From Ramlibacter algicola (lineage in GTDB: Bacteria > Pseudomonadota > Gammaproteobacteria > Burkholderiales > Burkholderiaceae_C): a stretch of DNA of 64,000 nt. The translations under genes were made by a program, and so were the position numbers. Under the pieces are notes generated by a model, which saw only the letters and a list, made by a program, of their open reading frames with translations, searched no databases and was not told where the DNA came from. Every line of letters begins with the position of its first letter. The stretch's first letter is position 1. This document shows, piece after piece, positions 47,104 to 55,429 of the stretch. The stretch covers positions 1,736,001 to 1,800,000 of the forward strand of contig NZ_JAEDAO010000001.1 of the NCBI RefSeq assembly GCF_016641735.1. The letters are read 5' to 3'.

Positions 47104-47625
47104 CTAGTGCAGCGACGGGCTGCCCGGCCCGTGCATGCCGCCGACGCGAAAGAAGCCGGTGCCGAGCGTGCCGTTGCCGATCTCGTCCTCGGTCGCCTCG
47201 CGCACGCCTTCCACCTTCAGGTGGATGCGCAGGGCGATGCCCGCCAGCGGGTGGTTGGCGTCGAGCACCACGTGCTCGGGATAGATCTCGGTGACGGCGT
47301 ACATCTGGCCGTCGGGCGCGTTGCCCGTGTGGCCGGGCGGCAGGCTCTCGAACACCATGCCCTCCTCGAGTTCGGCCGGGAAGATGCCGCGCGGCTCGAG
47401 GAACACCAGCTGCCCGTCGTAGTCGCCGAACGCGTCTTCGGGCTCCAGGTGCAGGTCGAGCCGGTCGCCGGGCTCATGTCCCTGCAGCGCTTCCTCGATG
47501 CGGGCGAGGAGGTCACCGCCCCCGACGAGGAACTCCACCGGCTCCTCGAGGACGTCCAGTTCCTCGCCCAGCGTGTCCTTCAGGGTCCAGGTGAGCGCGA
47601 CGACGCATTGCGGGGTGACTTGCAT
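47104..47625 (-). CDS. slyD: FKBP-type peptidyl-prolyl isomerase, SlyD-like
   Basis: 173 residues. FKBP domain with the inserted-in-flap region: FLVGGGDLLARIEEALQGHEPGD and LEPEDAFGDYDGQLV are typical of SlyD. The C-terminus GVREATEDEIGNGTLGTGFF is short and lacks the His/Cys-rich metal tail of E. coli SlyD. Cytoplasmic chaperone and prolyl isomerase. It is divergent from the roxA-like gene, with start codons only 21 bases apart, so the promoters must overlap the genes. Confidence 0.9.
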   Translation of the reverse strand: MQVTPQCVVALTWTLKDTLGEELDVLEEPVEFLVGGGDLLARIEEALQGHEPGDRLDLHLEPEDAFGDYDGQLVFLEPRGIFPAELEEGMVFESLPPGHTGNAPDGQMYAVTEIYPEHVVLDANHPLAGIALRIHLKVEGVREATEDEIGNGTLGTGFFRVGGMHGPGSPSLH

Positions 47626-47646
47626 GGGGGAGAATTGTCGCAGTTC

Positions 47647-48774
47647 ATGGACATCGACGCGCCCCTGCCACTGCTTGGCGGCCTCAGCCCCGCCCGCTTC
47701 ATGCAACGCCACTGGCAGCGCAAGCCGCTGCTGGTGCGCGGCGCGATCCCCGGCATCGCTCCCTTGCTCGACCGCGACGCGATCCGCGCACTCGCTGCGC
47801 GCGACGATGTCGAGTCACGGATCGTGGAACACGGGGAAGCCGATGCGTGGAAGCTGCGCCGTGGCCCGTTCGGCCCGCGCGGGTTGCCCGCGTTCTCGCG
47901 GCCGCGCTGGACGGTGCTGCTCCAGGGGCTGGACCTGCACCTCGACACCGCGCACGCACTGCTGCGGCAGTTCCGCTTCATTCCCGATGCGCGGCTCGAC
48001 GACGTGATGGTCAGCCACGCGACGGATGGCGGCGGCGTCGGGCCGCACTTCGACAGCTACGACGTGTTCCTGCTCCAGGTGCAGGGGCAGCGCCGCTGGC
48101 GCTGGGGCCGGCAGCGCGACCTGCAATTGCGCGAGGACGTGCCGCTGAAGATCCTCGAGCGCTTCGAACCCGAGCACGAAGCCGTGCTCGAGCCCGGCGA
48201 CATGCTGTACCTGCCGCCACGTTATGCGCACGACGGCGTCGCGGAAGGCGAGTGCCAGACCTGCTCGATCGGTTTCCGCGCGCCGGCGCGCGCCGAGCTC
48301 GCGCGCGAGCTGCTGCAGCGCATCGCCGACCATGCGGAAGACGATGAGCCGCGGCTGTATGCGGATGCGGGCCAGCCCGCGCTCGCGCGATCGGCGCAGG
48401 TGCCGGCGGCGCTGCAGGCGTTCGCCGTCGATGCCGTGCGGCGCGCGCTGGACGAGCCGGGCGCGCTCGAGCAAAGCCTGGGCGAGACGCTCACCGAGCC
48501 GAAGGCCAACGTCGTGTTCACGGGCGGCCGTGCACCGCGGCGCGGGCAGGGCATCGTGCTGGACCGCCGAACGCGCATGCTGTACGACGACCGGCACGTC
48601 TTCGTCAACGGCGAGAGCTGGCGCGCAGGCGGCGCCGATGCGCGGCTGATGCGCAAGCTCGCGGACGACCGCGGCCTGTCGGCAGCCGACCTCGCGCGTG
48701 CCAGCGACGACGCGCGCGAGTTGCTCGCGTCCTGGTGCGAAGCAGGCTGGGCCCATGGAGGAGGAGAGCGATGA
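47647..48774 (+). CDS. roxA: 50S ribosomal protein L16 3-hydroxylase (RoxA/YcfD-type JmjC oxygenase)
   Basis: 375 residues. JmjC/cupin oxygenase that uses Fe(II) and 2-oxoglutarate to hydroxylate an arginine of ribosomal protein L16. Iron ligands H134-x-D136 (GPHFDSYDVF) and H195 (PRYAHDG) fit the YcfD pattern. Also present are RWTVLLQGLDLH and the dimerisation and C-terminal winged-helix regions (about 270-375). Ends with an ATGA overlap into the next gene. Adjacent to slyD on the opposite strand. Confidence 0.92.
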   Translation: MDIDAPLPLLGGLSPARFMQRHWQRKPLLVRGAIPGIAPLLDRDAIRALAARDDVESRIVEHGEADAWKLRRGPFGPRGLPAFSRPRWTVLLQGLDLHLDTAHALLRQFRFIPDARLDDVMVSHATDGGGVGPHFDSYDVFLLQVQGQRRWRWGRQRDLQLREDVPLKILERFEPEHEAVLEPGDMLYLPPRYAHDGVAEGECQTCSIGFRAPARAELARELLQRIADHAEDDEPRLYADAGQPALARSAQVPAALQAFAVDAVRRALDEPGALEQSLGETLTEPKANVVFTGGRAPRRGQGIVLDRRTRMLYDDRHVFVNGESWRAGGADARLMRKLADDRGLSAADLARASDDARELLASWCEAGWAHGGGER

Positions 48775-49268
48775 CCGAGAACGTGCAAGCCCTGCCGCAA
48801 GGCCGGTTCGAAGGACGCGAGGCATTCCGCCAGCTCGTGCGCGGAGCGCTGGCGCGCGCCGCGGCCGAAGGCTGGCGCGAACTGATCCTGAGCGATCCCG
48901 GCTTCACGGACTGGCCGCTCGGTGAACGGGCCGTCGTGCAGTCGCTCAACGACTGGTCGGCGTCGGGGCGCAAATGCATCCTGCTGGCGCGCCGCTGGGA
49001 CGGCGCGCGGCTGCTGCACGCGCGCTTCGTCACGTGGCGGCAGACCTGGTCGCACATCATCGAGGCGCGCGCCTGTCCCGCTGCCGACGAGCTGGAAGTG
49101 CCCAGCGCGATCTGGAGTCCGGGGTGGGTGATGCACCGGCTCGATCCCGATCGCAGCAACGGCGTGAGCGGCAGCGAGCCCGAGCGGCGAGTCGCGGTGC
49201 GCGAGTTGCTGGACGAGTGGTTGCAGAAGAGTTCGCCTGGGTTCCCGGCCTCGACGCTGGGTCTCTGA
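48771..49268 (+). CDS. Hypothetical protein, 165 residues, coupled to roxA
   Basis: No known domain. Trp-rich with conserved-looking blocks WRELILSDPGFTDWPLG, RKCILLARRWDGARLLH and RQTWSHIIEARACP. Arg/Glu rich, no signal peptide or membrane segment. The ATG overlaps the roxA stop (ATGA) and has GGAGGAGAG upstream, so it is certainly translated with roxA. A role in ribosome modification or a related stress response is a guess from position only. Confidence 0.75.
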   Translation: MTENVQALPQGRFEGREAFRQLVRGALARAAAEGWRELILSDPGFTDWPLGERAVVQSLNDWSASGRKCILLARRWDGARLLHARFVTWRQTWSHIIEARACPAADELEVPSAIWSPGWVMHRLDPDRSNGVSGSEPERRVAVRELLDEWLQKSSPGFPASTLGL

Positions 49269-49304
49269 CCGCTTTTTTGTGTCGCTGGAACCCGGGCAAA
49301 CCAC

Positions 49305-49310
49305 TATAAT
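49305..49310 (+). promoter_or_regulatory. Consensus -10 of the Ala/Pro-rich lipoprotein gene
   Basis: TATAAT. Transcription from about 49317 would begin in a 10-bp hairpin (GGCTGAGCAG with CTGTTCAGCC) and give a leader of about 100 bases. A four-codon ORF (49388-49402, MSHS) ends just before the GAGG of the main gene. Confidence 0.6.
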
Positions 49311-49415
49311 TTTCGGCTGAGCAGAGGAAAGCTCGAGTCCGCCTGTTCAGCCACGCAACCTCACGGGAGCGCGGCGTTTTCCTAGAAATGTCTCACTCCT
49401 AAGAGGAACCCTGAA

Positions 49416-49673
49416 ATGAAGAAATCGCTCGTCCTGGCGTCGCTGATGGCCGCCATGGCTCTGGCCGCTTGCAGCAAGACCGAAGCCCCCGCTCCCGCTC
49501 CCGCGCCGGCTCCCGCCGCTGCCCCGGCGCCGGCTCCCGAGCCGGCCCCTGCTGCTGCGGACGCCGCGTCTGCTGCTGCTTCCAGCGCCGCAACTGCTGC
49601 TTCCGCTTCGGCCACCGCCGCTTCGGCCGCCGCTGCGACCGCTGCCCCGGCTGCTTCCGCCGCCAGCAAGTAA
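49416..49673 (+). CDS. Ala/Pro-rich small lipoprotein
   Basis: 85 residues. Lipobox LAAC (KKSLVLASLMAAMALAAC), then low-complexity APAPAPAPAPAAAPAPAPEP and Ala/Ser repeats to the end. Such proteins act as stalk-like spacers between membrane and wall or have no other known role. It has a consensus TATAAT -10 about 110 bases upstream, a long leader and a strong terminator, signs of high expression. The ribosome site GAGG is at 49403. Confidence 0.75.
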   Translation: MKKSLVLASLMAAMALAACSKTEAPAPAPAPAPAAAPAPAPEPAPAAADAASAAASSAATAASASATAASAAAATAAPAASAASK

Positions 49674-49692
49674 GCTGCTTGGCGCAAACAAG

Positions 49693-49718
49693 AAAGCCGC
49701 CCTCGGGCGGCTTTTTTT
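49693..49718 (+). terminator. Rho-independent terminator of the lipoprotein gene
   Basis: AAAGCCGCC-CTCG-GGCGGCTTT with the T run to 49718. Confidence 0.92.
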
Positions 49719-49724
49719 GCGCGT

Positions 49725-49761
49725 CGTCATCCCGCGGAGGCGGGGATCCATCGCTTCCAGG
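49725..49761. repeat. Single type A dispersed palindromic repeat
   Basis: CGTCATCCCGCGGAGGCGGG then GATCCATCGCTTCCAGG. Sits right after the lipoprotein terminator and before the convergent hydrolase. Confidence 0.75.
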
Positions 49762-49763
49762 AA

Positions 49764-50537
49764 TCACGCGGTCAGCCAGTCGCTGCCGCTCGCGCCATCG
49801 GCGACGTGGATGTCGACCGAGTCGCCCAAGGCATCGACCAGTGCTGCGCGTGCGAGGTCCGGATGGTTGTTCTGCTCGGACAGGTGCGCGGCCACCACCT
49901 GCCGCAGGCCGTGCGGACGGATCGACATCGCGATCGCGGCTGCGTCGTCGTTCGCCAGGTGGCCCCAGTCACCGCCCACGCGCCGCTTGAGGGGCCAGGG
50001 GTAGGGCCCTTTCTCCAGCATCTCGCGGTCGTGGTTGCACTCGAGCAGCAGCGTCGCGCAGCCCGCCAGCGAGTCGCGCACATGCTGCGTTGCGTGGCCC
50101 AGGTCGGTGAGCACGCCGAAGGTGACGCCGCCGTCGGTGACGGTCAGCTGCAGCGGCTCGCGCGCGTCGTGCGGCACCGTGAAGGGCCGCAGCCGCAGCC
50201 CGCGAACGTCGATCGCCTGGCCGTCGCAGGCCAGCCGCAGCAGGCCGTCGAAGTCCGGTCGGCCGATGGCGATCCACGTGCCTTCGCTCATCCAGACCGG
50301 GATGCGCTCGCGCAGCGCGATGCTGCGCGCGCAACCGATGTGGTCGCCGTGTTCGTGGGTGATGAAGATGGCGTCGACCTGCTCGGCCAGCATGCCGGCG
50401 CGGCCGAGCCGCTTGTGCAACTCGCGCACGCCCAGGCCGCAATCGACCAGCACGTGCGTCATGCCGCCGTCGCCCGTGGCCTGCACCACCGTCGCATTGC
50501 CGGTGCTGCCGGAGCCCAGGCTCTTGAATCTGATCAC
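49764..50537 (-). CDS. MBL-fold metallo-hydrolase (YycJ/VicX-like)
   Basis: 257 residues. Zinc motif HEHGDH at 61-66, the start MIRFKSLGSGSTGNATVV and LVDCGLGVREL typical of the YycJ/WalJ group, plus LLECNHD and AAHLSEQNNHP. Members are beta-lactamase-fold nucleases or phosphodiesterases. GTG 50537 is the only good start. Last gene of the dapA-bamC-MBL operon, 53 bases after bamC. Confidence 0.9.
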   Translation of the reverse strand: MIRFKSLGSGSTGNATVVQATGDGGMTHVLVDCGLGVRELHKRLGRAGMLAEQVDAIFITHEHGDHIGCARSIALRERIPVWMSEGTWIAIGRPDFDGLLRLACDGQAIDVRGLRLRPFTVPHDAREPLQLTVTDGGVTFGVLTDLGHATQHVRDSLAGCATLLLECNHDREMLEKGPYPWPLKRRVGGDWGHLANDDAAAIAMSIRPHGLRQVVAAHLSEQNNHPDLARAALVDALGDSVDIHVADGASGSDWLTA

Positions 50538-50590
50538 CGCCGGAGGCTCACAAGGACAAGGCGCGGGGAACCGCGCGCCTTGTTGTCCTC

Positions 50591-51670
50591 TTATTTCAGG
50601 TCGTCGGCGATGACCTGCACGATGCGCTTGGCATCTTCCGAGGTCTCGGGCGCGCCCTGGGTGTTCAGCACGCCGACCGTGGTCGCCTCGCCTTGCGACT
50701 TCACGCTGATGCGATAGCGCTGCGGCGCATTGGCGCTGTCGCGGCCGAACAGGCGTGCGAAGAAGCCGGGCTTGTCCTTGTCCGGGTTCGGCGGCACGTA
50801 GCGCACGTAGTACGTGCCGTTGCCGCGATCGCGGTCCTCGACGGTGAAGCCCGTGCGGTCCAGTGCCAGGCCGACGCGGCGCCAGGCGCGGTCGAAGCCT
50901 TCGTCGATCTGCACCACCGGCTGCGTGCCGACTGTGGCCACGCGCGAGGTCGGCTTGGTCGTGCCGGAGGCGACGAGTGCCTTCGCCTGCTCCTGCGGCA
51001 CGCCGAGGCGCATCATCAGGCGGCGCAGGAATTCGGCTTCCAGCTCCGGATCGGCCGGGCGGGGCTGCCACACGGTCTGGTCCTTCTGAGTGCTGGCATA
51101 GACCTCCTGCATGCCGCGGTGCGAGATGTAGATCTCGGTGCCGCCGTTGGCGGTGCGCTCCAGGCGCGTGCGGAAGCGGTCGCGCTCGGCGGTGGAGTAG
51201 GCCGAGTCGATGACCTTGCCCAGCGTGTTGCGGATGAAGTCCTGCGGGATCTTGGCGCGGTTCTCGGCCCAGTCGGTCTCCATGATGCCCAGCGTGGGCT
51301 GGTCGGTGGAGAGCACGAAGCCGTTCTCGGTCCAGAACTCGCGCACCGGGCCGTACAGCTGGTCGGCCGGGCGGTTGACCACCAGCCAGCGCTGCGTGCC
51401 GGCGCGCTCGATGCGCACGTCGCCGACGGCCATCGTGGCGGCCGGCATGTTGGGCGCCGACTGGCCGATGTTGTACTGGCTGGCCGTCACGGCGCCGCCG
51501 CCGGGCACCGTGTAGCGGCTGTCGCGCGACAGCTGCGTCAGGTCGGGCGGCACCTCCAGCGACGAGCCCTTCTTGGCGCTCTTGTAGTCGATCTTGTCGC
51601 CCTCGAACACCGAGCAGGCCGCCAGCGCCGCGCAGGCCACCGCCAGCACGCCGAGTCTTGCAAATCGCAT
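50591..51670 (-). CDS. bamC: Outer-membrane protein assembly factor BamC
   Basis: 359 residues. Lipobox in RLGVLAVACAALAAC, an unstructured N-terminal segment (DYKSAKKGSSLEVPPDLTQL) that wraps BamD in homologues, and two helix-grip domains (about 100-210 and 250-359; GTEIYISHRGMQEV, FARLFGRDSANAPQRYRI). Part of the BAM complex that inserts beta-barrel proteins. Immediately downstream of dapA (29 bases), the classical order. Confidence 0.92.
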   Translation of the reverse strand: MRFARLGVLAVACAALAACSVFEGDKIDYKSAKKGSSLEVPPDLTQLSRDSRYTVPGGGAVTASQYNIGQSAPNMPAATMAVGDVRIERAGTQRWLVVNRPADQLYGPVREFWTENGFVLSTDQPTLGIMETDWAENRAKIPQDFIRNTLGKVIDSAYSTAERDRFRTRLERTANGGTEIYISHRGMQEVYASTQKDQTVWQPRPADPELEAEFLRRLMMRLGVPQEQAKALVASGTTKPTSRVATVGTQPVVQIDEGFDRAWRRVGLALDRTGFTVEDRDRGNGTYYVRYVPPNPDKDKPGFFARLFGRDSANAPQRYRISVKSQGEATTVGVLNTQGAPETSEDAKRIVQVIADDLK

Positions 51671-51699
51671 CACGTCTTTCCGTCCTTCCGAGTTCGGGA

Positions 51700-52587
51700 T
51701 CACGCCAGCACGCCGGCGGCGCGCAGGGCCCCTTCGACCTGCGCATGGAATTGGGGGGCCAGCGGCGTCATCGGCAGCCGCAGGGCCGGGCCGCACAGGC
51801 CCATCTTCGCCATCGCCCACTTCACCGCGATCGGGTTCGTCTCGGCGAACAGATGGCGGTGCAGCGGCATCAGCCGCATCTGGATGTCCATCGCGCGCTT
51901 CGCGTCGCCCGCGACCGCGGCCACGCACATCTCGTGCATCGCGCGCGGCGCCACGTTGGCGGTGACGCTCACGTTGCCCTGGCCGCCGCACAGCATCAGC
52001 GCCACGGCGGTCGGGTCGTCCCCGGAGTAGATGGCGAACGAGCGCGGCACTTCCTTGATCAGCCACTGCGCGCGCTCGATGTTGCCCGTCGCTTCCTTGA
52101 TGCCGACGATGCCGGGCACTTCGGCCAGGCGCAGCACGGTGTCGTGCTGCAGGTCCGCGACCGTGCGGCCGGGCACGTTGTACAGGACCATCGGCAGGTC
52201 GCCCACTTCATCGGCGATCGCCTTGAAGTGGCGGAACTGGCCTTCCTGCGTGGGCTTGTTGTAGTACGGCACCACCTGCAGCTGGCAGTCGGCGCCGACC
52301 TTCTTCGCGAACTTGGCCAGTTCCACCGCCTCGCGCGTGGAATTGGCGCCGCAGCCGGCCATGATGGGGCGGCGGCCCGCCGCCTGCTCCACGCTGACGC
52401 GGATGATCTCGCGGTGCTCCTCCACCGACACGGTGGGCGATTCGCCGGTCGTGCCGACGACGCCGATGCAGTCGGTGCCTTCGGCGATGTGCCAGTCGAT
52501 CAGCCGGCGAAGGGCAGGGTAGTCGACGCTGCCGTCGTCGAGCATCGGCGTGGCCAGGGCCACGATGCTGCCGGTGATGGGGGTCAT
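51700..52587 (-). CDS. dapA: 4-hydroxy-tetrahydrodipicolinate synthase
   Basis: 295 residues of TIM barrel. Schiff-base Lys164 in [10 protein letters not shown]; Tyr136 of the proton relay in [15 protein letters not shown] at 45-50 holds a Thr of the triad. It condenses pyruvate with aspartate semialdehyde for lysine and diaminopimelate. A TAGAAT (-10) lies 24 bases upstream on the minus strand. First gene of the dapA-bamC-MBL operon. Confidence 0.96.
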   Translation of the reverse strand: MTPITGSIVALATPMLDDGSVDYPALRRLIDWHIAEGTDCIGVVGTTGESPTVSVEEHREIIRVSVEQAAGRRPIMAGCGANSTREAVELAKFAKKVGADCQLQVVPYYNKPTQEGQFRHFKAIADEVGDLPMVLYNVPGRTVADLQHDTVLRLAEVPGIVGIKEATGNIERAQWLIKEVPRSFAIYSGDDPTAVALMLCGGQGNVSVTANVAPRAMHEMCVAAVAGDAKRAMDIQMRLMPLHRHLFAETNPIAVKWAMAKMGLCGPALRLPMTPLAPQFHAQVEGALRAAGVLA

Positions 52588-52611
52588 GGGCGGGCGGATT
52601 GCAAAGCGAAG

Positions 52612-52617
52612 ATTCTA
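52612..52617 (-). promoter_or_regulatory. -10 hexamer of the dapA-bamC operon
   Basis: TAGAAT on the minus strand, 24 bases before the dapA ATG. Confidence 0.4.
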
Positions 52618-52618
52618 C

Positions 52619-53161
52619 TCAGAGCGGGTACCTGGCCCGACCGTGCCCAGCCGGCTCTCGCACGGCCGCGACACGCTGCACGAAGCGCGGCGGGTCCTCG
52701 AGGAACCCGTCCTCGTACGCGACGACGCGCAGCCCCGCGCACGCGGCCAGCAGTTCGCCCGGGCGCAGCAGGAAGTCCGGCCGCGAGGGCTTGCCGACGG
52801 TCTCGTTGCCGTCGGCGAAGGTTTCGTAGAGCAGCACGCCGCCTCCGGCCACGCTGGCGGCGATCGTGGGCAGCAGGGACCGCCAGAGATAGTTGGTCAC
52901 GACGACCGCGCCGAAGGTCTCGCCGGCCAGCGGCCACGGCCCGTTCTCGATGTCGGCTTCGATCGCGCGGCCCAGGCCTCGAACGGCCGCGATGGCGGCC
53001 GGGTCGCGGTCGATGCCGGTGACCGGATGGCCGCGGCCCGCGAACCAGCGCATGTGGCGGCCTGGGCCGCAGGCGACGTCGAGCACCGGCGCGCCTGCAG
53101 GCACGAGGTGAGTCCAGCGCCGCACCCAGGGGGACGGCTCGCCTGCGCCGTGCACGGTCAC
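52619..53161 (-). CDS. Class I SAM-dependent methyltransferase
   Basis: 180 residues. Motif I VLDVACGPGRHMRWF, motif II GIDRDPAAIAA, and AVVVTNYLWRSLLPTIA with GGGVLLYETF, the Methyltransf pattern of small soluble enzymes. The start GTG 53161 overlaps the SDR stop as GTGA, so they are coupled. Substrate unknown; the TehB-like core suggests a small-molecule or thiopurine-type substrate. Confidence 0.86.
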   Translation of the reverse strand: MTVHGAGEPSPWVRRWTHLVPAGAPVLDVACGPGRHMRWFAGRGHPVTGIDRDPAAIAAVRGLGRAIEADIENGPWPLAGETFGAVVVTNYLWRSLLPTIAASVAGGGVLLYETFADGNETVGKPSRPDFLLRPGELLAACAGLRVVAYEDGFLEDPPRFVQRVAAVREPAGHGRARYPL

Positions 53162-53964
53162 TTCGTGTCCTTGGCCAGCGCCGCCACGGCCATGCGGTCG
53201 ACGACGCCCGGCGCCAGGAGCTTGAGGTACCGCCCGAGCTTGCCGCGCGCGGTCATCACCACCTCGCGGGCGCGATCGTCCATGCCTTCGCGGATGAGGC
53301 GAGCGCATTCCTCGACGGACATGGCGTTGGCCTCGTCCAGCCCGCTCTTGCCGGCGGCGCGGCCCCGGGCGTTCCACCCGTGGCGGCGGATCTCGGTGGC
53401 GACCACGCCCGGGTAGGCGATGGTGACGGACACGCCCGACTCCATCAGTTCGGTGCGCAGCGCCTCGAAGAAACCGGTCATGGCGAACTTGGTCGCGCTG
53501 TACGCGGTGCGGCCCGGCACGCCGACCAGCCCGGCGAGGGACGAGACGGCGACGAGCCGCCCGCGCGACGCCTTCAGGTGCGGCAGCGCGGCGTGGGTGC
53601 ACCACAGGCTGCCCCACAGGTTGACCGTCATCAGGTCCTGGTACCAGCGCAGGTCCTCGGCCGCGACTTCGTCGAAGCGGGCATGGGCGGAGATGCCGGC
53701 GTTGTTCACCAGCACGTCGATGCCGCCGAACTGGGACACCGCGCGGTCGATGAGGGCGCGGCAGTCGGCTTCGCGGGAAACGTCGGTGGGCACGGGCAGG
53801 GCGGCGGCGCCGAGCGCGTCGCACTGCGCGGCGACGTCGGCGAGCTTGTCCGCATTGCGCGCGGCCAGGACCAGCGCGCAGCCCGCGCGGCCTTCGCGCG
53901 CGAGCTGGCGCGCCAATTCGGCGCCGATGCCTTCGGAGGCACCGGTGATCACGTGGATGCGCAT
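53158..53964 (-). CDS. SDR-family oxidoreductase
   Basis: 268 residues. TGASEGIG (7-14), NNAGISAHA, catalytic Ser in VSSLAG, YSATK with Tyr and Lys, and PGVVATEI. The C-terminal part (GKLGRYLKLLAPGVVDRMA) is long and hydrophobic, as in dehydrogenases of the DHRS7/lipid-modifying subgroup. Tightly linked between a 43-codon membrane-protein ORF and a methyltransferase, all in the MFS direction. Confidence 0.9.
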   Translation of the reverse strand: MRIHVITGASEGIGAELARQLAREGRAGCALVLAARNADKLADVAAQCDALGAAALPVPTDVSREADCRALIDRAVSQFGGIDVLVNNAGISAHARFDEVAAEDLRWYQDLMTVNLWGSLWCTHAALPHLKASRGRLVAVSSLAGLVGVPGRTAYSATKFAMTGFFEALRTELMESGVSVTIAYPGVVATEIRRHGWNARGRAAGKSGLDEANAMSVEECARLIREGMDDRAREVVMTARGKLGRYLKLLAPGVVDRMAVAALAKDTK

Positions 53965-53968
53965 GAAA

Positions 53969-54100
53969 TCAGCGGAAGCAGGCCCAGAGCTGGTCCGCGA
54001 GCATGACCATGACGGCCGGCCGTGTGTACAGGGCAAACACTGCCGCGCAGGCGGCGACGGCGCCCGACCACGCGAGGATGCGGCGCGTGCGGGTCCGCAT
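53969..54100 (-). CDS. Small membrane protein, 43 residues
   Basis: An Arg-rich start MRTRTRRILAWSG is followed by one hydrophobic helix (AVAACAAVFALYTRPAVMVM) and a short tail ADQLWACFR. It fills the only space between the MFS gene (stop 5 bases upstream) and the SDR (start 4 bases downstream), so all four genes read as one unit. GAGGTC-like purines lie upstream of its ATG. Function unknown; it may assist the transporter. Confidence 0.55.
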   Translation of the reverse strand: MRTRTRRILAWSGAVAACAAVFALYTRPAVMVMLADQLWACFR

Positions 54101-54105
54101 GGAGG

Positions 54106-55320
54106 TCAGGCCGGCTGGGGCGCCGGCTGGCGCGCGATCGGCGCCTCGCGCACCGGCAGGTTGACCAGCGCGGCGAACACGCCCAGCGCGATCGCGATGT
54201 ACCAGACGATGTCGTAGCTGCCGGTGCGGTCGTAAAGGAAGCCGCCGAGCCAGACGCCCATGAACGAGCCGACCTGGTGGCTGAAGAATACGAAGCCGCC
54301 CAGCATGGACAGGTGCGCCACGCCGAAGATCTGGGCGACGGTGGCATTGGTCGGCGGCACGGTCGACAGCCAGAGCAGGCCCATGACCGACGCGAACAGG
54401 TAGACCGACAGCGGCGACAGCGGCGCCCACAGGAAGATCGCGATGGCGATCGCGCGGGCGAAGTAGATGAAGGCCAGGATCTTGCGCTTGGCCAGCTTCT
54501 GGCCCAGCGTGCCGGCGATGTAGGTGCCGAACACGTTGAACAGGCCGATCAGCGCCAGCGCGTAGCTGGCCACCTGCGGCGACAGGCCCTTGTCCTTCAG
54601 GTAGCTGGGCATGTGCACGCCGATGAAGACGACCTGGAAGCCGCAGACGAAGTAGCCCGCCATCAGCAACTGGAAGCTGGGGTACTTGAAGGCTTCGCGC
54701 AGCGCCTGGCCGATGGTCTGCTCGCGCTTGGGCGCCGTGGCGCCGCCGAAACCGGGCTCGCGCAGGCCGAACGCCAGCGGCGCGACCAGCATGACGACGG
54801 CGGACAGCACCAGCAGCGCCTGCTGCCAGCCGACGCCGCTGATCAGGAAGCCTTCGACCGGCACCATCAGGAACTGGCCGAACGAGCCGGCCGCGGCCGC
54901 CACGCCCATCGCCCAGGATCGCTTGGCCGGGTCGATCTGCCGGCCGATGACGCCGTAGACCACCGCGTAGGTCGTGCCGGCCTGCGCCGCGCCGATCAGG
55001 ACGCCGGCGGTCAGTGCAAACAGGAGGGCGTTGGGCGACAGCGCCATGCCCACCAGGCCCAGCGCATACAGGACCGCACCGCCGACCAGGACCCGGAACG
55101 CGCCGAAGCGGTCGGCCAGCATGCCCGCGAAGATGCCGAAGAAGCCCCAGGCCAGGTTCTGGATCGCCAGCGCGAACGCGAACGTCTCCCGCGTCCAGCC
55201 CTGCGCCTGCGTGATCGGCTGCAGCCAGAGCCCGAAGCCGTGGCGGATGCCCATGGACAGCGTGACGACGGCGGCGCCACAGGCAAGGACCTGGCGCATG
55301 GAAAGGCGGGCGGGCTGCAT
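54106..55320 (-). CDS. MFS transporter
   Basis: 404 residues with 12 membrane segments, halves separated by a charged loop at about 195-215 (GFGGATAPKREQTIG). MLADRFGAFR gives the loop 2-3 motif. The N-terminus SMGIRHGFGLWLQPITQAQG and the C-terminal GSFMGVWLGGFLYDRTGSYD resemble the oxalate/formate-type and CynX-like branch. Start ATG 55320. First gene of a unit with a small membrane protein, SDR and methyltransferase. Substrate unknown. Confidence 0.88.
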   Translation of the reverse strand: MQPARLSMRQVLACGAAVVTLSMGIRHGFGLWLQPITQAQGWTRETFAFALAIQNLAWGFFGIFAGMLADRFGAFRVLVGGAVLYALGLVGMALSPNALLFALTAGVLIGAAQAGTTYAVVYGVIGRQIDPAKRSWAMGVAAAAGSFGQFLMVPVEGFLISGVGWQQALLVLSAVVMLVAPLAFGLREPGFGGATAPKREQTIGQALREAFKYPSFQLLMAGYFVCGFQVVFIGVHMPSYLKDKGLSPQVASYALALIGLFNVFGTYIAGTLGQKLAKRKILAFIYFARAIAIAIFLWAPLSPLSVYLFASVMGLLWLSTVPPTNATVAQIFGVAHLSMLGGFVFFSHQVGSFMGVWLGGFLYDRTGSYDIVWYIAIALGVFAALVNLPVREAPIARQPAPQPA

Positions 55321-55414
55321 GGGGGGCGATTGTCGCGAAGTCGCGATTGCCCCTTGCAGGGCGGGACAAGGCCCTCTACTGTGATTGCATACAGCAACGG
55401 GTGGCTCCCGTGTC

Positions 55415-55420
55415 TACAAT
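55415..55420 (+). promoter_or_regulatory. -10 hexamer of parE
   Basis: TACAAT, nine bases before the parE ATG; near-leaderless transcript. Confidence 0.45.
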
Positions 55421-55429
55421 CCGCCGCTC

